Positions 53,126 through 60,854 of a stretch of DNA of 64,000 bases are shown here, piece by piece. A model generated the notes under the pieces. The model was not told the DNA's origin, searched no databases, and saw only the letters and a list, made by a program, of their open reading frames with translations. The DNA is from Paenibacillus sp. PL91 (lineage in GTDB: Bacteria > Bacillota > Bacilli > Paenibacillales > Paenibacillaceae), in the NCBI RefSeq assembly GCF_012935325.2, contig NZ_JABBYG020000003.1, forward strand, positions 124,001 to 188,000, written 5' to 3'. Each line of letters opens with the position of its first letter. Position 1 is the stretch's first letter. A program made the translations under genes and the position numbers.

Positions 53126-53839
53126 ATGCCCGATCATCTGCTCGGACGAATCGATCAGCTGAATTGGCCTGAGATTCAGCAGCAATTAGACGAGAATGGA
53201 TTCTCGAAGCTTCCCCCTTTGCTAAACCAAGCGGAATGCCAGAATATTATCGATACCATTGAGCTTCCAGACTATTTTCGAAATACGATCAACATGGCTA
53301 GATATCGCTTCGGAATAGGAGAATACAAATATTACGACGCTCCTCTCCCGCCTTTGCTGCAGACGCTGCGCGAGGGTTTGTATCCAGAGCTTGCAAAGAC
53401 AGCGAATCGGTGGCTTGAACAATTGGGGCATGCCTCTGCTTTCCCGGCTATGCTGGCCGAATTTTTGGAGCAATGCCACAGCGAGGAACAGACCCGCTCC
53501 ACCCCGCTCATTTTAAAATATGAAGCAGGAGGCTACAACTGCCTGCATCAGGATTTGTATGGAAAAATCTTTTTCCCCTTCCAAGTCGTATTCGCGCTTA
53601 ATCAGAAGGAGGCGGATTATACAGGCGGAGAGTTTCTGCTCGTAGAGCAGCGGCCGCGTGCGCAAAGCCGGGGTCATGTCATTGCGCTAGAACAGGGCGA
53701 AGGGCTAATCTTTCCAACCCAACATCGTCCGGTGCTTGGAACACGCGGCTATTACAAAACAACATTAAAGCATGGCGTCAGCACGATAACATCGGGGACC
53801 AGATACAGTCTGGGCATTATTTTTCATGACGCCAAGTAG
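53126..53839 (+). CDS. Fe(II)/2-oxoglutarate oxygenase, Oxygenase-NA (DUF2086) type
   Basis: This 237-residue protein has the iron ligands HxD in NCLHQDLYGKIFFP near residue 140, the later His in LKHGVSTI and the 2-oxoglutarate Arg in SGTRYSLGIIFHDA at the C-terminus. The text TGGEFLLVEQRPRAQSR is characteristic of the Oxygenase-NA family, predicted to act in repair of alkylated DNA. GGAGGAGG stands eight bases before the ATG at 53126; the frame is open for 340 bases upstream, but these overlap the divergent sigma gene. AlkA and AlkD genes lie 6 kb away. Confidence 0.85.
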   Translation: MPDHLLGRIDQLNWPEIQQQLDENGFSKLPPLLNQAECQNIIDTIELPDYFRNTINMARYRFGIGEYKYYDAPLPPLLQTLREGLYPELAKTANRWLEQLGHASAFPAMLAEFLEQCHSEEQTRSTPLILKYEAGGYNCLHQDLYGKIFFPFQVVFALNQKEADYTGGEFLLVEQRPRAQSRGHVIALEQGEGLIFPTQHRPVLGTRGYYKTTLKHGVSTITSGTRYSLGIIFHDAK

Positions 53840-53848
53840 CCATAAAAA

Positions 53849-53917
53849 TATCCCCTTCCAGCTGCAGTGAATAGATTCATAATAATGAATCTTACACACC
53901 GCTCCCGGAAGGGGATA
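53849..53917 (-). terminator. Branched terminator between oxygenase and L25 genes
   Basis: TATCCCCTTCC and GGAAGGGGATA form an 11-bp outer stem; an inner 8-bp palindrome (AGATTCAT/ATGAATCT, 53873-53892) fills the loop. On the minus strand ATTTTTATG follows, so it ends the L25 transcript; the plus strand has no T-run. Confidence 0.65.
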
Positions 53918-53945
53918 CTGCTTACCTCTATTTAAATGTGATTAA

Positions 53946-54515
53946 CTAGGCTGTTTCTTCGATTTCCGCATGCACCGTTTTGATTTGAATCATGACTGTG
54001 TTCGGATCAGTCAAGACTTCGATCCCATCCATGAAAATCAAATCTGAAACGAGAAGCTGGTCGCCGGCATCAAGGCCGCTAATATCCACTTCCATTGAAG
54101 TGGGGAGAACGTCAGGCATACAGCGGACTTCTACTTCATACATGTCCACCTGCAATGTACCGCCGGATTTCAAGCCAATTGCTTCGCCAGCGAAATGGAT
54201 CGTGACTTTGCTATCCATCATTTTTGTCATGTTCACATGATGAAAGTCAATATGCAGCAATTTGCCTGACATGACTTCCCTTTGAATGTTTTGAACTACA
54301 ACTGGTATTATTTTCTCATCGGAGGTCTTGCCCTGCAAAATAGCCCGTGGATTTTTTTTCAAAATATCCAGCATTTCTTTCTCATTCACTTCTAGCGACA
54401 TAGTATCTTTACCAATTCCATACAATACAGCTGGGATACGTCCCTGTTTTCTTCCTTGATTCATGTGAGACTTTGTTTCACCAGTGCGCTTGCTTAATTG
54501 AATAAATTTACTCAT
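53946..54515 (-). CDS. ctc: Ribosomal protein bL25 (Ctc-type)
   Basis: This 189-residue protein has the N-terminal 5S rRNA-binding domain (IPAVLYGIGKDTMSLEVNEKE) and the C-terminal TL5/Ctc beta-domain (IHFAGEAIGLKSGGTLQVDMYEVEVRCMPDVLP). It binds 5S rRNA in the large subunit and, as Ctc in Bacillus, is a stress-induced version. Here a SigA-like promoter at 54561-54589 precedes it rather than a recognisable SigB promoter, and TATGGTSA repeats surround its -10, suggesting another mode of control. Confidence 0.92.
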   Translation of the reverse strand: MSKFIQLSKRTGETKSHMNQGRKQGRIPAVLYGIGKDTMSLEVNEKEMLDILKKNPRAILQGKTSDEKIIPVVVQNIQREVMSGKLLHIDFHHVNMTKMMDSKVTIHFAGEAIGLKSGGTLQVDMYEVEVRCMPDVLPTSMEVDISGLDAGDQLLVSDLIFMDGIEVLTDPNTVMIQIKTVHAEIEETA

Positions 54516-54536
54516 TTGTTTGTTCCCGCTCTCTTT

Positions 54537-54589
54537 TGACCATAAATTCTTGTCACCATAAGTATAACATGACCATAGAATCTAGTCAA
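54537..54589 (-). promoter_or_regulatory. Promoter of the L25 gene with three direct repeats
   Basis: TTGACT (54584-54589) and TATACT (54561-54566) are 17 bp apart on the minus strand. TATGGTCA, TATGGTGA and TATGGTCA occur at 54570-54577, 54553-54560 and 54537-54544, spaced 17 and 16 bp, flanking the -10 on both sides. They look like a tandem operator of an unknown repressor. Confidence 0.55.
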
Positions 54590-54600
54590 TTCAGCCCTGT

Positions 54601-55539
54601 TCACCATTCATACTCGATAAACGGATCAGGAATCTCGATCTGGTAAGCCTCAGCATCGCTTACGCCTACAGACAGTATCGCTCTGCCATTGCTGCACCTG
54701 ATAATCCCGCCGCTAAAAATAACATCTTCAAGGTCCGGCCGTTTGCCGGGGCCTCTTGGAAAATCTCCTCTTACCGCGATAATTTTAATCGGTGTTTTCT
54801 CGCAGGTTTCAGGGTTGATCGAGAAGACCATCGAATAATAATGCTTGTTGCCTAGCTCATCAAAGCAAGCGATATGCCCCAGAACGCCTACATGACCATT
54901 TTTGAGCAAATGCGCTTCGTTTGCGCCTCCCCATTCTTCGGGAACAAATTGGTCTTGCAGCACCTCGGCATCAATAAAGGTTTGCTCATTGAGCTCATCA
55001 AGCGAATCAATGATCGTAAATCCGATTTGCCCTCTTCCGCCTCTTACTCCTTGCGGCCTTGTAAATATGCCTACTCTGCCATCCGCAAGCTCGATCAGAC
55101 GAATATCCTTCATCGTACCGGGGCCAGATGAGAAGTGGCATAACGAATCGATTTGAAACCCTCGATAAAATTGCGTGACCCACGATACAATCTTTAGCGG
55201 ATTATCTGCCAAAGTGATTACTTCAACTCCGCCAATGATTAATTCACCTTTTATAATCGACACGCAAGGGTCCTGCAAATTATACGTATGGGTATGTACA
55301 CGAGGACTCCAAACCTGATTTTGGCATGTAAAAAAGAAGACTTGAGAGAACTCGCTGTCCCGTTCCTCAACTCTTCCTAAGATTACTTCCTCCCCGTCAT
55401 ATGGAAACGGGGCCGTTATATTATACACATCTCGGTTGCCAACCCCAGAGAATACGAGCTTCTCTACTTTCGTCAGGCGAGGGCTTGCATAAAATGCATC
55501 CAGGAGCTGTTTACACGTTTTCGTCATTTCCGTTGTCAT
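54601..55539 (-). CDS. DUF1861 beta-propeller protein, glycoside-active candidate
   Basis: This 312-residue protein matches the DUF1861 family: VFSGVGNRDVYNITAPF near the start, a repeated beta-blade pattern, MKDIRLIELADGRVGIFTRPQG near residue 160 and GANEAHLLKNGHVGVLGH near residue 210. The fold resembles five-bladed mannoside phosphorylases of GH130. The ATG at 55539 has AGGAGG at six bases and overlaps the regulator gene by 29 bp. It is divergent from a glycosyltransferase, toroid protein and ManC, suggesting a role in turnover or sensing of a mannose-containing glycan. No activity is known to me. Confidence 0.82.
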   Translation of the reverse strand: MTTEMTKTCKQLLDAFYASPRLTKVEKLVFSGVGNRDVYNITAPFPYDGEEVILGRVEERDSEFSQVFFFTCQNQVWSPRVHTHTYNLQDPCVSIIKGELIIGGVEVITLADNPLKIVSWVTQFYRGFQIDSLCHFSSGPGTMKDIRLIELADGRVGIFTRPQGVRGGRGQIGFTIIDSLDELNEQTFIDAEVLQDQFVPEEWGGANEAHLLKNGHVGVLGHIACFDELGNKHYYSMVFSINPETCEKTPIKIIAVRGDFPRGPGKRPDLEDVIFSGGIIRCSNGRAILSVGVSDAEAYQIEIPDPFIEYEW

Positions 55540-55804
55540 TGCCGTCCTCCTGATGATCATTCGATTCATCTAGCGCTCTTTTGCGATCTTCATCTTCTTC
55601 GATTCTTATGAGCTGTCCCGGCTGGACATTAAAGTAGAGACAAAGCTTTAGCAACAAATCCCTTGGATACTGAACCATTTCATCCTTGTACATTCTGCGT
55701 ATCGAATCAAAATGGTAATTCACATCTTTCGCAAGCTTGCGAATCGATAATTTTGGATCGTGATTTTCCATAACCTCTTTTAAATGACTGCGTATGACTG
55801 GCAC
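55511..55804 (-). CDS. Small XRE-like HTH regulator of the glycan module
   Basis: This 97-residue protein carries a Cro/C1-type helix-turn-helix (LSIRKLAKDVNYHFDSIRRMYKDE, about residues 18-42, then YPRDLLLKLCLYFNVQPGQLI) and an acidic tail (ESNDHQEDGNDNGNDENV). The start is GTG at 55804, seven bases after GGAGG; an upstream frame extension would run through the promoter. It overlaps the DUF1861 gene. The inverted repeat at 55813-55845 covers its promoter, so it is likely autorepressing and may control both divergent operons. Confidence 0.85.
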   Translation of the reverse strand: MPVIRSHLKEVMENHDPKLSIRKLAKDVNYHFDSIRRMYKDEMVQYPRDLLLKLCLYFNVQPGQLIRIEEDEDRKRALDESNDHQEDGNDNGNDENV

Positions 55805-55812
55805 TCTTACAC

Positions 55813-55851
55813 CTCCAACATAAATATATATGGAGATTGTTGGAGAGTCAA
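55813..55851 (-). promoter_or_regulatory. Promoter and operator dyad of the HTH/DUF1861 operon
   Basis: TTGACT (55846-55851) and TATATT (55823-55828) are 17 bp apart on the minus strand. CTCCAACA (55813-55820) and TGTTGGAG (55838-55845) are perfect inverted arms 25 bp apart, on either side of the -10. The downstream arm includes the ribosome binding site of the HTH gene. Confidence 0.65.
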
Positions 55852-55855
55852 TAAA

Positions 55856-55884
55856 TTGACAAGAAAAAATGGTCATGTTATAGT
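55856..55884 (+). promoter_or_regulatory. Promoter of the GT4/toroid/ManC operon
   Basis: TTGACA (55856-55861) and TATAGT (55879-55884) are separated by 17 bp. It lies back to back with the divergent promoter; the two -35 boxes are 4 bp apart, so one regulator could act on both. Confidence 0.8.
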
Positions 55885-55937
55885 TGGAACAGGAAATATT
55901 TTTCAATTTTCTGAAAATAATACAAAACCTTCCGATG

Positions 55938-55967
55938 GAAATAAAGATCTCTTTATTTCTTTTTTTT
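55938..55967 (+). terminator. Leader terminator (attenuator candidate) before the GT4 gene
   Basis: GAAATAAAGA and TCTTTATTTC form a perfect 10-bp palindromic stem with TC between, followed by eight T residues. It lies inside the transcribed leader, about 50 bases after the expected start and 37 before the GT4 ATG. An earlier GGAAATA (about 55896) could pair with TATTTC and prevent it. Confidence 0.6.
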
Positions 55968-56003
55968 ATTTCAAAAAATTTCAATTCAATATGGAGGCAC
56001 TAT

Positions 56004-57188
56004 ATGATGAAAAATTCGAGCAGCAAACGGAACATCGTTTTTCTTGGAACGAGTTTGCCGAGAGAATGCGGCATTGCCACATTCACACAAGATTTATTAG
56101 ACCAATTCGAACATATTCAAGGCTTCAATCATCCTGGCATTATTGCTATCAACAACAATGTAACCTACCAATACGATGAGCAAGTGATAAAGGAAATAAA
56201 CCAGCACAAGCAATCTGATTATACAGATGCGGCCAACTATCTTAACTTCTCGGACGTTGACCTCCTCGTTATCCAGCATGAATTCGGCATTTATGGCGGA
56301 GAAAGCGGGGAGTATTTAATTCCTTTTGTCGAGAAGCTCAGCATTCCGTATATCGTCATCTTTCATACCGTGTTATCAAACCCTTCTGCCAAGCAGCGCC
56401 ATATTATGAACCGTGTTGCAGAGCTCAGCGTTAAAGTGGTTACGATGGCGCAGTCTACCGTCATCGATTTGACCACGATCTATGGCATTGATGCCTCTAA
56501 AGTCGCCTTCATTCATCATGGCGTGCCTTATGTCAAAACGGAATCGCGGGCAAAGCTGAAAGAACAATATGGCTTCGCGGATCGAAAAATATTGTCTACC
56601 TTTGGCTTCCTAAGCCCAGGCAAAGGAATTGAATATAGCATTGAAGCGATGCGAGGCGTTGTGAAGCAGCATCCCGATTCGCTCTATATCATTTTTGGAA
56701 AAACACATCCGGTAGTCAAACAAGAGACTGGCGAAGTTTATAGACAAAGGCTGATGGAGCTTGTAACTGAATTTGATTTAAATCATAACGTCCTCTTCGT
56801 CGACAAGCTGTTAACGCAGGAGGAAGTGATCGAATCGCTCGTGATGTCAGACATCTATATGACTCCTTACTTAGGTAAAGACCAGGCGGTAAGCGGTACT
56901 TTGGCTTACGGGGTCGGTTATGGAAGAGTCATCGTCTCGACTCCGTATCGATATGCCACGGAAATGCTGGCTGAGGGCAGAGGACTGCTCGCAAACTTCC
57001 GCGATGCCGCTTCCTTGGAAGACTGCATTCTTCAATTGCTAGATAATCCTATGCTAGTGAAAGAGATGGAGAACCATACAATGGAGCTCGGAAAGACGAT
57101 GCTATGGAAGGAAATCGCCAAAACCTATGCCGCTCTCTTTCAAGAAAAAATAACGATCTCAAAATTAAATAACAGGAGTGTGATTTGA
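56004..57188 (+). CDS. Family 4 glycosyltransferase of the CGIATF type
   Basis: This 394-residue GT-B enzyme opens with RNIVFLGTSLPRECGIATFTQDL, the sugar-acceptor-side loop of this subgroup, has HEFGIYGG near residue 95, FGFLSPGKGIEYSIEAM at the start of the nucleotide domain near residue 200 and SGTLAYGVGYGRVIVSTPYRYATEML near residue 305. GGAGG stands six bases before the ATG at 56004. It overlaps the next gene by one base. With ManC downstream it probably transfers mannose from GDP-mannose. Confidence 0.9.
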   Translation: MMKNSSSKRNIVFLGTSLPRECGIATFTQDLLDQFEHIQGFNHPGIIAINNNVTYQYDEQVIKEINQHKQSDYTDAANYLNFSDVDLLVIQHEFGIYGGESGEYLIPFVEKLSIPYIVIFHTVLSNPSAKQRHIMNRVAELSVKVVTMAQSTVIDLTTIYGIDASKVAFIHHGVPYVKTESRAKLKEQYGFADRKILSTFGFLSPGKGIEYSIEAMRGVVKQHPDSLYIIFGKTHPVVKQETGEVYRQRLMELVTEFDLNHNVLFVDKLLTQEEVIESLVMSDIYMTPYLGKDQAVSGTLAYGVGYGRVIVSTPYRYATEMLAEGRGLLANFRDAASLEDCILQLLDNPMLVKEMENHTMELGKTMLWKEIAKTYAALFQEKITISKLNNRSVI

Positions 57189-58294
57189 TGGAGGTACAAA
57201 CGATACTACAGTTCAAGACTGAATATATGCGCAGAATAACGGATGATACGGGGATTTTCCAACATACTAAGTTTGGAGTTCCCGACCGCTCTAAGGGCTA
57301 CACGACAGACGATAACGCAAGAGCATTAATTGCAGCCGTTTTACTGTATAACGGCAAAAGAGACATCGCTGCGCTGGATCTTATCCATACCTATATTTCC
57401 TTTATTCATCACGCACAAAATGCCGACGGCAACTTTAGAAATTTCATGGATTATAACCGTTCATTTGTTGAGGATAGCGGATCCGAGGATTGTCAGGGGC
57501 GGACGCTATGGGCACTTGGATTTACGTTAGCCCACTCTACCTACCTGCCTGATAATCTGTTAAACACTTGCCGTTATTTAATCAATCAGGCATTGCCGCA
57601 TATCGATGCGCTCCGTTCTCCCCGCGCCATTGCCTATGCCATAGTCGGTCTGAGCTACCTGATTGAAACCTCAAATGCTTTAACTTACTCCTTTCCATAT
57701 TCCAAACCCCCAACCACCGAGGAAGATGCCGCTTTTCTGCCCAGAGCATCCATATTAGAACTTATCGAAAATATGGCAGCAAAGCTGCATGATCAATATA
57801 GTCGCAATAAAGGAAACGGTTGGAACTGGTTCGAGGACAGCCTTACCTATGGAAATTCGATGCTCCCATGGGCGCTTTTAAAAGCGTACCGTATTTCGAG
57901 AAACGACAGCTTGAAGGAAACAGCCAAGGAAAGCTTGGATTTTCTAGCAGCTAACACATTTTCCAAGGAAGGCTATTACAAACCGATTGGCAGCCATGGG
58001 TGGCTGCTGCGTGGTAGAGAAGCGGCTCCTTATGATGAACAGCCGATCGAAGCGTGTGAAATGCTTCTTGCGTGCAAGGAAGCGTCGAGCGTACTTCATG
58101 ATTCTACTTATTTAAAGCATGCCGCTTTATGCTACGAATGGTATTTAGGGAACAATTCATTAAAGACCTCTCTCATCGATCCTCAAACGGGCGCTTGTTA
58201 TGACGGCATCCATCGTACGGGGTTAAACTTGAACCAAGGCTCGGAGAGCATCATTTCCTTCTCTATCGCCCATTTGGTGATGCATCATGAATAA
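57188..58294 (+). CDS. Alpha/alpha-toroid protein of the mannosyl-glycan module
   Basis: This 368-residue protein looks like an (alpha/alpha)6 toroid. Conserved text includes GYTTDDNARALIAAVLLY near residue 38, EDCQGRTLWALGF near residue 100, NGWNWFEDSLTYGNSMLPWALL near residue 215 and NLNQGSESIISF near the end. Such proteins are often placed beside GT4 enzymes of the CGIATF type, and annotated as glycosidases or transferases without evidence. The ATG at 57188 has AGGAG at nine bases and overlaps the GT4 stop. Acidic residues in the conserved motifs would suit a glycosidase or lyase. Its function is unknown. Confidence 0.85.
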   Translation: MEVQTILQFKTEYMRRITDDTGIFQHTKFGVPDRSKGYTTDDNARALIAAVLLYNGKRDIAALDLIHTYISFIHHAQNADGNFRNFMDYNRSFVEDSGSEDCQGRTLWALGFTLAHSTYLPDNLLNTCRYLINQALPHIDALRSPRAIAYAIVGLSYLIETSNALTYSFPYSKPPTTEEDAAFLPRASILELIENMAAKLHDQYSRNKGNGWNWFEDSLTYGNSMLPWALLKAYRISRNDSLKETAKESLDFLAANTFSKEGYYKPIGSHGWLLRGREAAPYDEQPIEACEMLLACKEASSVLHDSTYLKHAALCYEWYLGNNSLKTSLIDPQTGACYDGIHRTGLNLNQGSESIISFSIAHLVMHHE

Positions 58295-59366
58295 ATTCGC
58301 TACTATACTGGCGGGCGGGGGCGGAACCCGCTTCTGGCCATTGTCCAGACAAGAGATTCCGAAGCAGCTCCTCAATATTAGCGGAAATGATATTATGCTA
58401 AACGATACGATCGAACGATTCAAAGGCATTATCCCGCAGGAAAATACCATCATCGTGACGAACCGCTCTCAAGCCGTATTGCTAGAGAGCATTATGCATA
58501 GCAGTGTGCTCAGCCGTAACATCTTGATCGAGCCTGTTGCGCGAAATACGGCTGCAAGCATACTTTTTGCAGCGCTATCTATTGAAAAAAGCTATGGAGA
58601 TTCTTTAATGGTCGTCTTGCCTTCCGATTCATATATAACGGATGAAGATCAATTCCGGATTACGCTAGATGAGGCTTGTACAGCCGCGATGGAGACGGAC
58701 AAAATCGTAACCATCGGCATTAAGCCAACCTTCCCTTCAACCGGCTACGGCTATATCGCGTTTGACAAGGAGCCTATTTCTTCGAATCCTGTAGCGATCT
58801 ATGAAGTAGCCGAATTCGTAGAGAAGCCGAACTTCCAGAAAGCGCAAAGCTATCTGTCATCTGGCAATTATTTATGGAACAGCGGGATGTTCATTTGGAA
58901 AACCTCCGTTATCATCGATAATTTCAAGCGATACCTGCCTCGGCTGTATAAGACGATGCTTCCTATCAGCGATTATCTGGGAACGGAGCAGGAAGAGGAA
59001 ATGATAAATAAAATTTATCCGACCCTTCAAAACATTTCGATTGATTACGGCATCCTTGAGCGCTCCGATGATGTCATTGTTCTCTCTGGGCAATTCGGCT
59101 GGAATGATATCGGCAGCTGGGATGCGCTCGGCGCTATCTTCCCTCCTGATGAATCAGGCAATATTATAAAAGCGAATCATATGGGAATCGATACACGGAA
59201 TTCGATCATATACGGAAACGGCAGACTAATAACGACAATAGGCGTAGACGGCTTTATTATTGCAGACACACCAGATGCTTTATTGATTTGTCCGAAGGAC
59301 AAGGCGCAGTCCGTCAAAGAAATCGTCGAGCTGCTGAAGGAAAACGGCATGACAGAATTTATTTAG
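58287..59366 (+). CDS. manC: Mannose-1-phosphate guanylyltransferase
   Basis: This 359-residue enzyme makes GDP-mannose from mannose-1-phosphate and GTP. It begins with the nucleotidyltransferase motif ILAGGGGTRFWPLSRQEIPKQLL, has the metal-binding VVLPSDSYI near residue 110, FVEKPNFQKA near residue 175 and NSGMFIWK near residue 200, and lacks the extra isomerase domain of long ManC/AlgA forms. It overlaps the toroid gene by eight bases, completing a three-gene operon that makes an activated sugar and uses it. Confidence 0.92.
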   Translation: MNKFATILAGGGGTRFWPLSRQEIPKQLLNISGNDIMLNDTIERFKGIIPQENTIIVTNRSQAVLLESIMHSSVLSRNILIEPVARNTAASILFAALSIEKSYGDSLMVVLPSDSYITDEDQFRITLDEACTAAMETDKIVTIGIKPTFPSTGYGYIAFDKEPISSNPVAIYEVAEFVEKPNFQKAQSYLSSGNYLWNSGMFIWKTSVIIDNFKRYLPRLYKTMLPISDYLGTEQEEEMINKIYPTLQNISIDYGILERSDDVIVLSGQFGWNDIGSWDALGAIFPPDESGNIIKANHMGIDTRNSIIYGNGRLITTIGVDGFIIADTPDALLICPKDKAQSVKEIVELLKENGMTEFI

Positions 59367-59381
59367 AGATGAAGATAAAAC

Positions 59382-59429
59382 AAAGCAGCCTGTCATTTGT
59401 TTTTTAAGACAAATGCACAGGCTGCTTTT
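59382..59429. terminator. Bidirectional terminator between manC and alkD
   Basis: AAAGCAGCCTGT plus ATTTGT pairs with ACAAAT and ACAGGCTGCTTTT across TTTTTTAAG, with small asymmetries. T-rich tails exist on both strands. It includes the stop codon of the alkD-like gene at 59404. Confidence 0.85.
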
Positions 59430-60114
59430 CTTTCCGTTTCATGCTGCGAATCATTTTTTTGGTATCCTGGTCCACACGGTAGGACTCCGTAATTTTTTGC
59501 AGCGCTTTGTTGTAGGTGAATACATCAAGCGAATTGTTCTCCAAATAGCTCATGGTTCGCTCAGGCAGCTTCACATAACAGATCGAGATTGCCCATGCTA
59601 CAGCCATTTTGACATAGTAATCCTCACGCTTCACGCTGTCCAATAAGGACAACACGCGACTGATATATTCATCTTCTATGTAAAAATCAAGAAGCATCAC
59701 GACGCCAAATCGTATGTCATATGTTTCATCGGACGCTAGATACGGCTGTAAAAAATCCCATACCTGCTTCTTATTTGTTTTCGTAAATTTTAACCCGATG
59801 CAAAAGCTATCGCATACCGACCAATTATCGATTTTGGGGACAAAATCAGCGACGTAACGAAGTATTTCTTCCACGTCCGTTTGCAAATAGCCGATGACCA
59901 TGCCTTGCAGCATGACCTCTTCAAAGTATTCGCTCTCCGCATGCAGCAGATAGGTGCGCCAATCCCCTTTAGCCAGCTCTTTGGCTAGCTTGCGCAGCAC
60001 GGGCAGCCGTACGCCCAACACATTATTGATCGTGGGGATAAGCGCCGCAGAAAATTTTTGATACGCCGGTTCGGACAATGCCATTAACTGCTCCTTGATC
60101 GTTTTCTCCGTCAT
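59404..60114 (-). CDS. DNA alkylation repair protein, AlkD type
   Basis: This 236-residue protein has the HEAT-like repeat fold of AlkD. Conserved stretches are GVRLPVLRKLAKEL near residue 35, WRTYLLHAESEYFEEVMLQGMVIGY near residue 50 and WSVCDSFCIGLKFT near residue 90, with Trp and Asp placed for base contact. It removes bulky or cationic alkylated bases, known for the family. The ATG at 60114 follows GGGG and comes 20 bases after the AlkA stop at 60134, so both are cotranscribed. Confidence 0.88.
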   Translation of the reverse strand: MTEKTIKEQLMALSEPAYQKFSAALIPTINNVLGVRLPVLRKLAKELAKGDWRTYLLHAESEYFEEVMLQGMVIGYLQTDVEEILRYVADFVPKIDNWSVCDSFCIGLKFTKTNKKQVWDFLQPYLASDETYDIRFGVVMLLDFYIEDEYISRVLSLLDSVKREDYYVKMAVAWAISICYVKLPERTMSYLENNSLDVFTYNKALQKITESYRVDQDTKKMIRSMKRKEKQPVHLS

Positions 60115-60133
60115 TTTCGCCCCTATGCTCCTT

Positions 60134-60748
60134 TTACTCAAATGAAATTTCCCACAAGTAGATAGACGCGACAGAACCAAGAGGCGAGTAACGGCTGCGG
60201 TATTGATCAAACTCCTCTTTGCTAATGGAATCCAACTGATACAGCTTCATCATTCCGCGGCGAATGGCAATGTCGCCCCAGCTGACCACATCACGGCGCT
60301 CCATCGCATTAATCAGCATCATTTCCGCCGTCCATTTGCCTATTCCGTTTAAAGCGGACAGCCTCTTAATGACCTCTGCATCGGATAACGCATACAGCTC
60401 ATCGAGCTTCAACGCATCTTCCATAATCATATCGGCAATATGCTTGATACAAACCGCTTTTTTCATCGTAATCCCGCAGCCCTGAATAGCATCAGCGGAC
60501 TGCTTAGCGATATTAACCGGCGTAATTTCGCCAACTTGAATCTGCATTCTTTCCCAAATCGTATGAACCGCCTTCACCGAGATCAGCTGCCCTACTATAG
60601 CATAGACGAGCGCCGTGAACAGATCAGGAATGATGACACGCTCAACCTTGCCCATTCTCGTCATAGCAGCCCCAAGCGTCTCATCCACGCTTTTGAGATA
60701 GTCGATTTCGGCTTGCCCATATTCAAAATATTTCGTTTTCACTGTCAT
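60134..60748 (-). CDS. DNA-3-methyladenine glycosylase, AlkA-type HhH-GPD
   Basis: This 204-residue glycosylase has the helix-hairpin-helix motif LSALNGIGKWTAEMMLI near residue 140 and the catalytic Asp in VSWGDIAIRRGM near residue 163. FTALVYAIVGQLISVKAV is the conserved first helix pair. No iron-sulfur Cys are present, as in AlkA. AGGTGA stands seven bases before the ATG. It is the first gene of a two-gene alkylation repair operon with AlkD. A dyad upstream at 60781 may control it. Confidence 0.9.
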   Translation of the reverse strand: MTVKTKYFEYGQAEIDYLKSVDETLGAAMTRMGKVERVIIPDLFTALVYAIVGQLISVKAVHTIWERMQIQVGEITPVNIAKQSADAIQGCGITMKKAVCIKHIADMIMEDALKLDELYALSDAEVIKRLSALNGIGKWTAEMMLINAMERRDVVSWGDIAIRRGMMKLYQLDSISKEEFDQYRSRYSPLGSVASIYLWEISFE

Positions 60749-60780
60749 CGATTAATCACCTATTAAGTAATATACTTCAC

Positions 60781-60801
60781 TTGCCTTCATTTGTAAGGCA
60801 A
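60781..60801. promoter_or_regulatory. Dyad before the alkylation repair operon
   Basis: TTGCCTT and AAGGCAA are perfect 7-bp inverted arms separated by 7 bp, 33 bp before the AlkA ATG. It could be a repressor site or a 5' hairpin of the mRNA. No regulator is adjacent. Confidence 0.45.
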
Positions 60802-60854
60802 ATACGAATATAATCGCAACATTTCGAAATAGAGAGCAGCAATGCTGATCCAAA

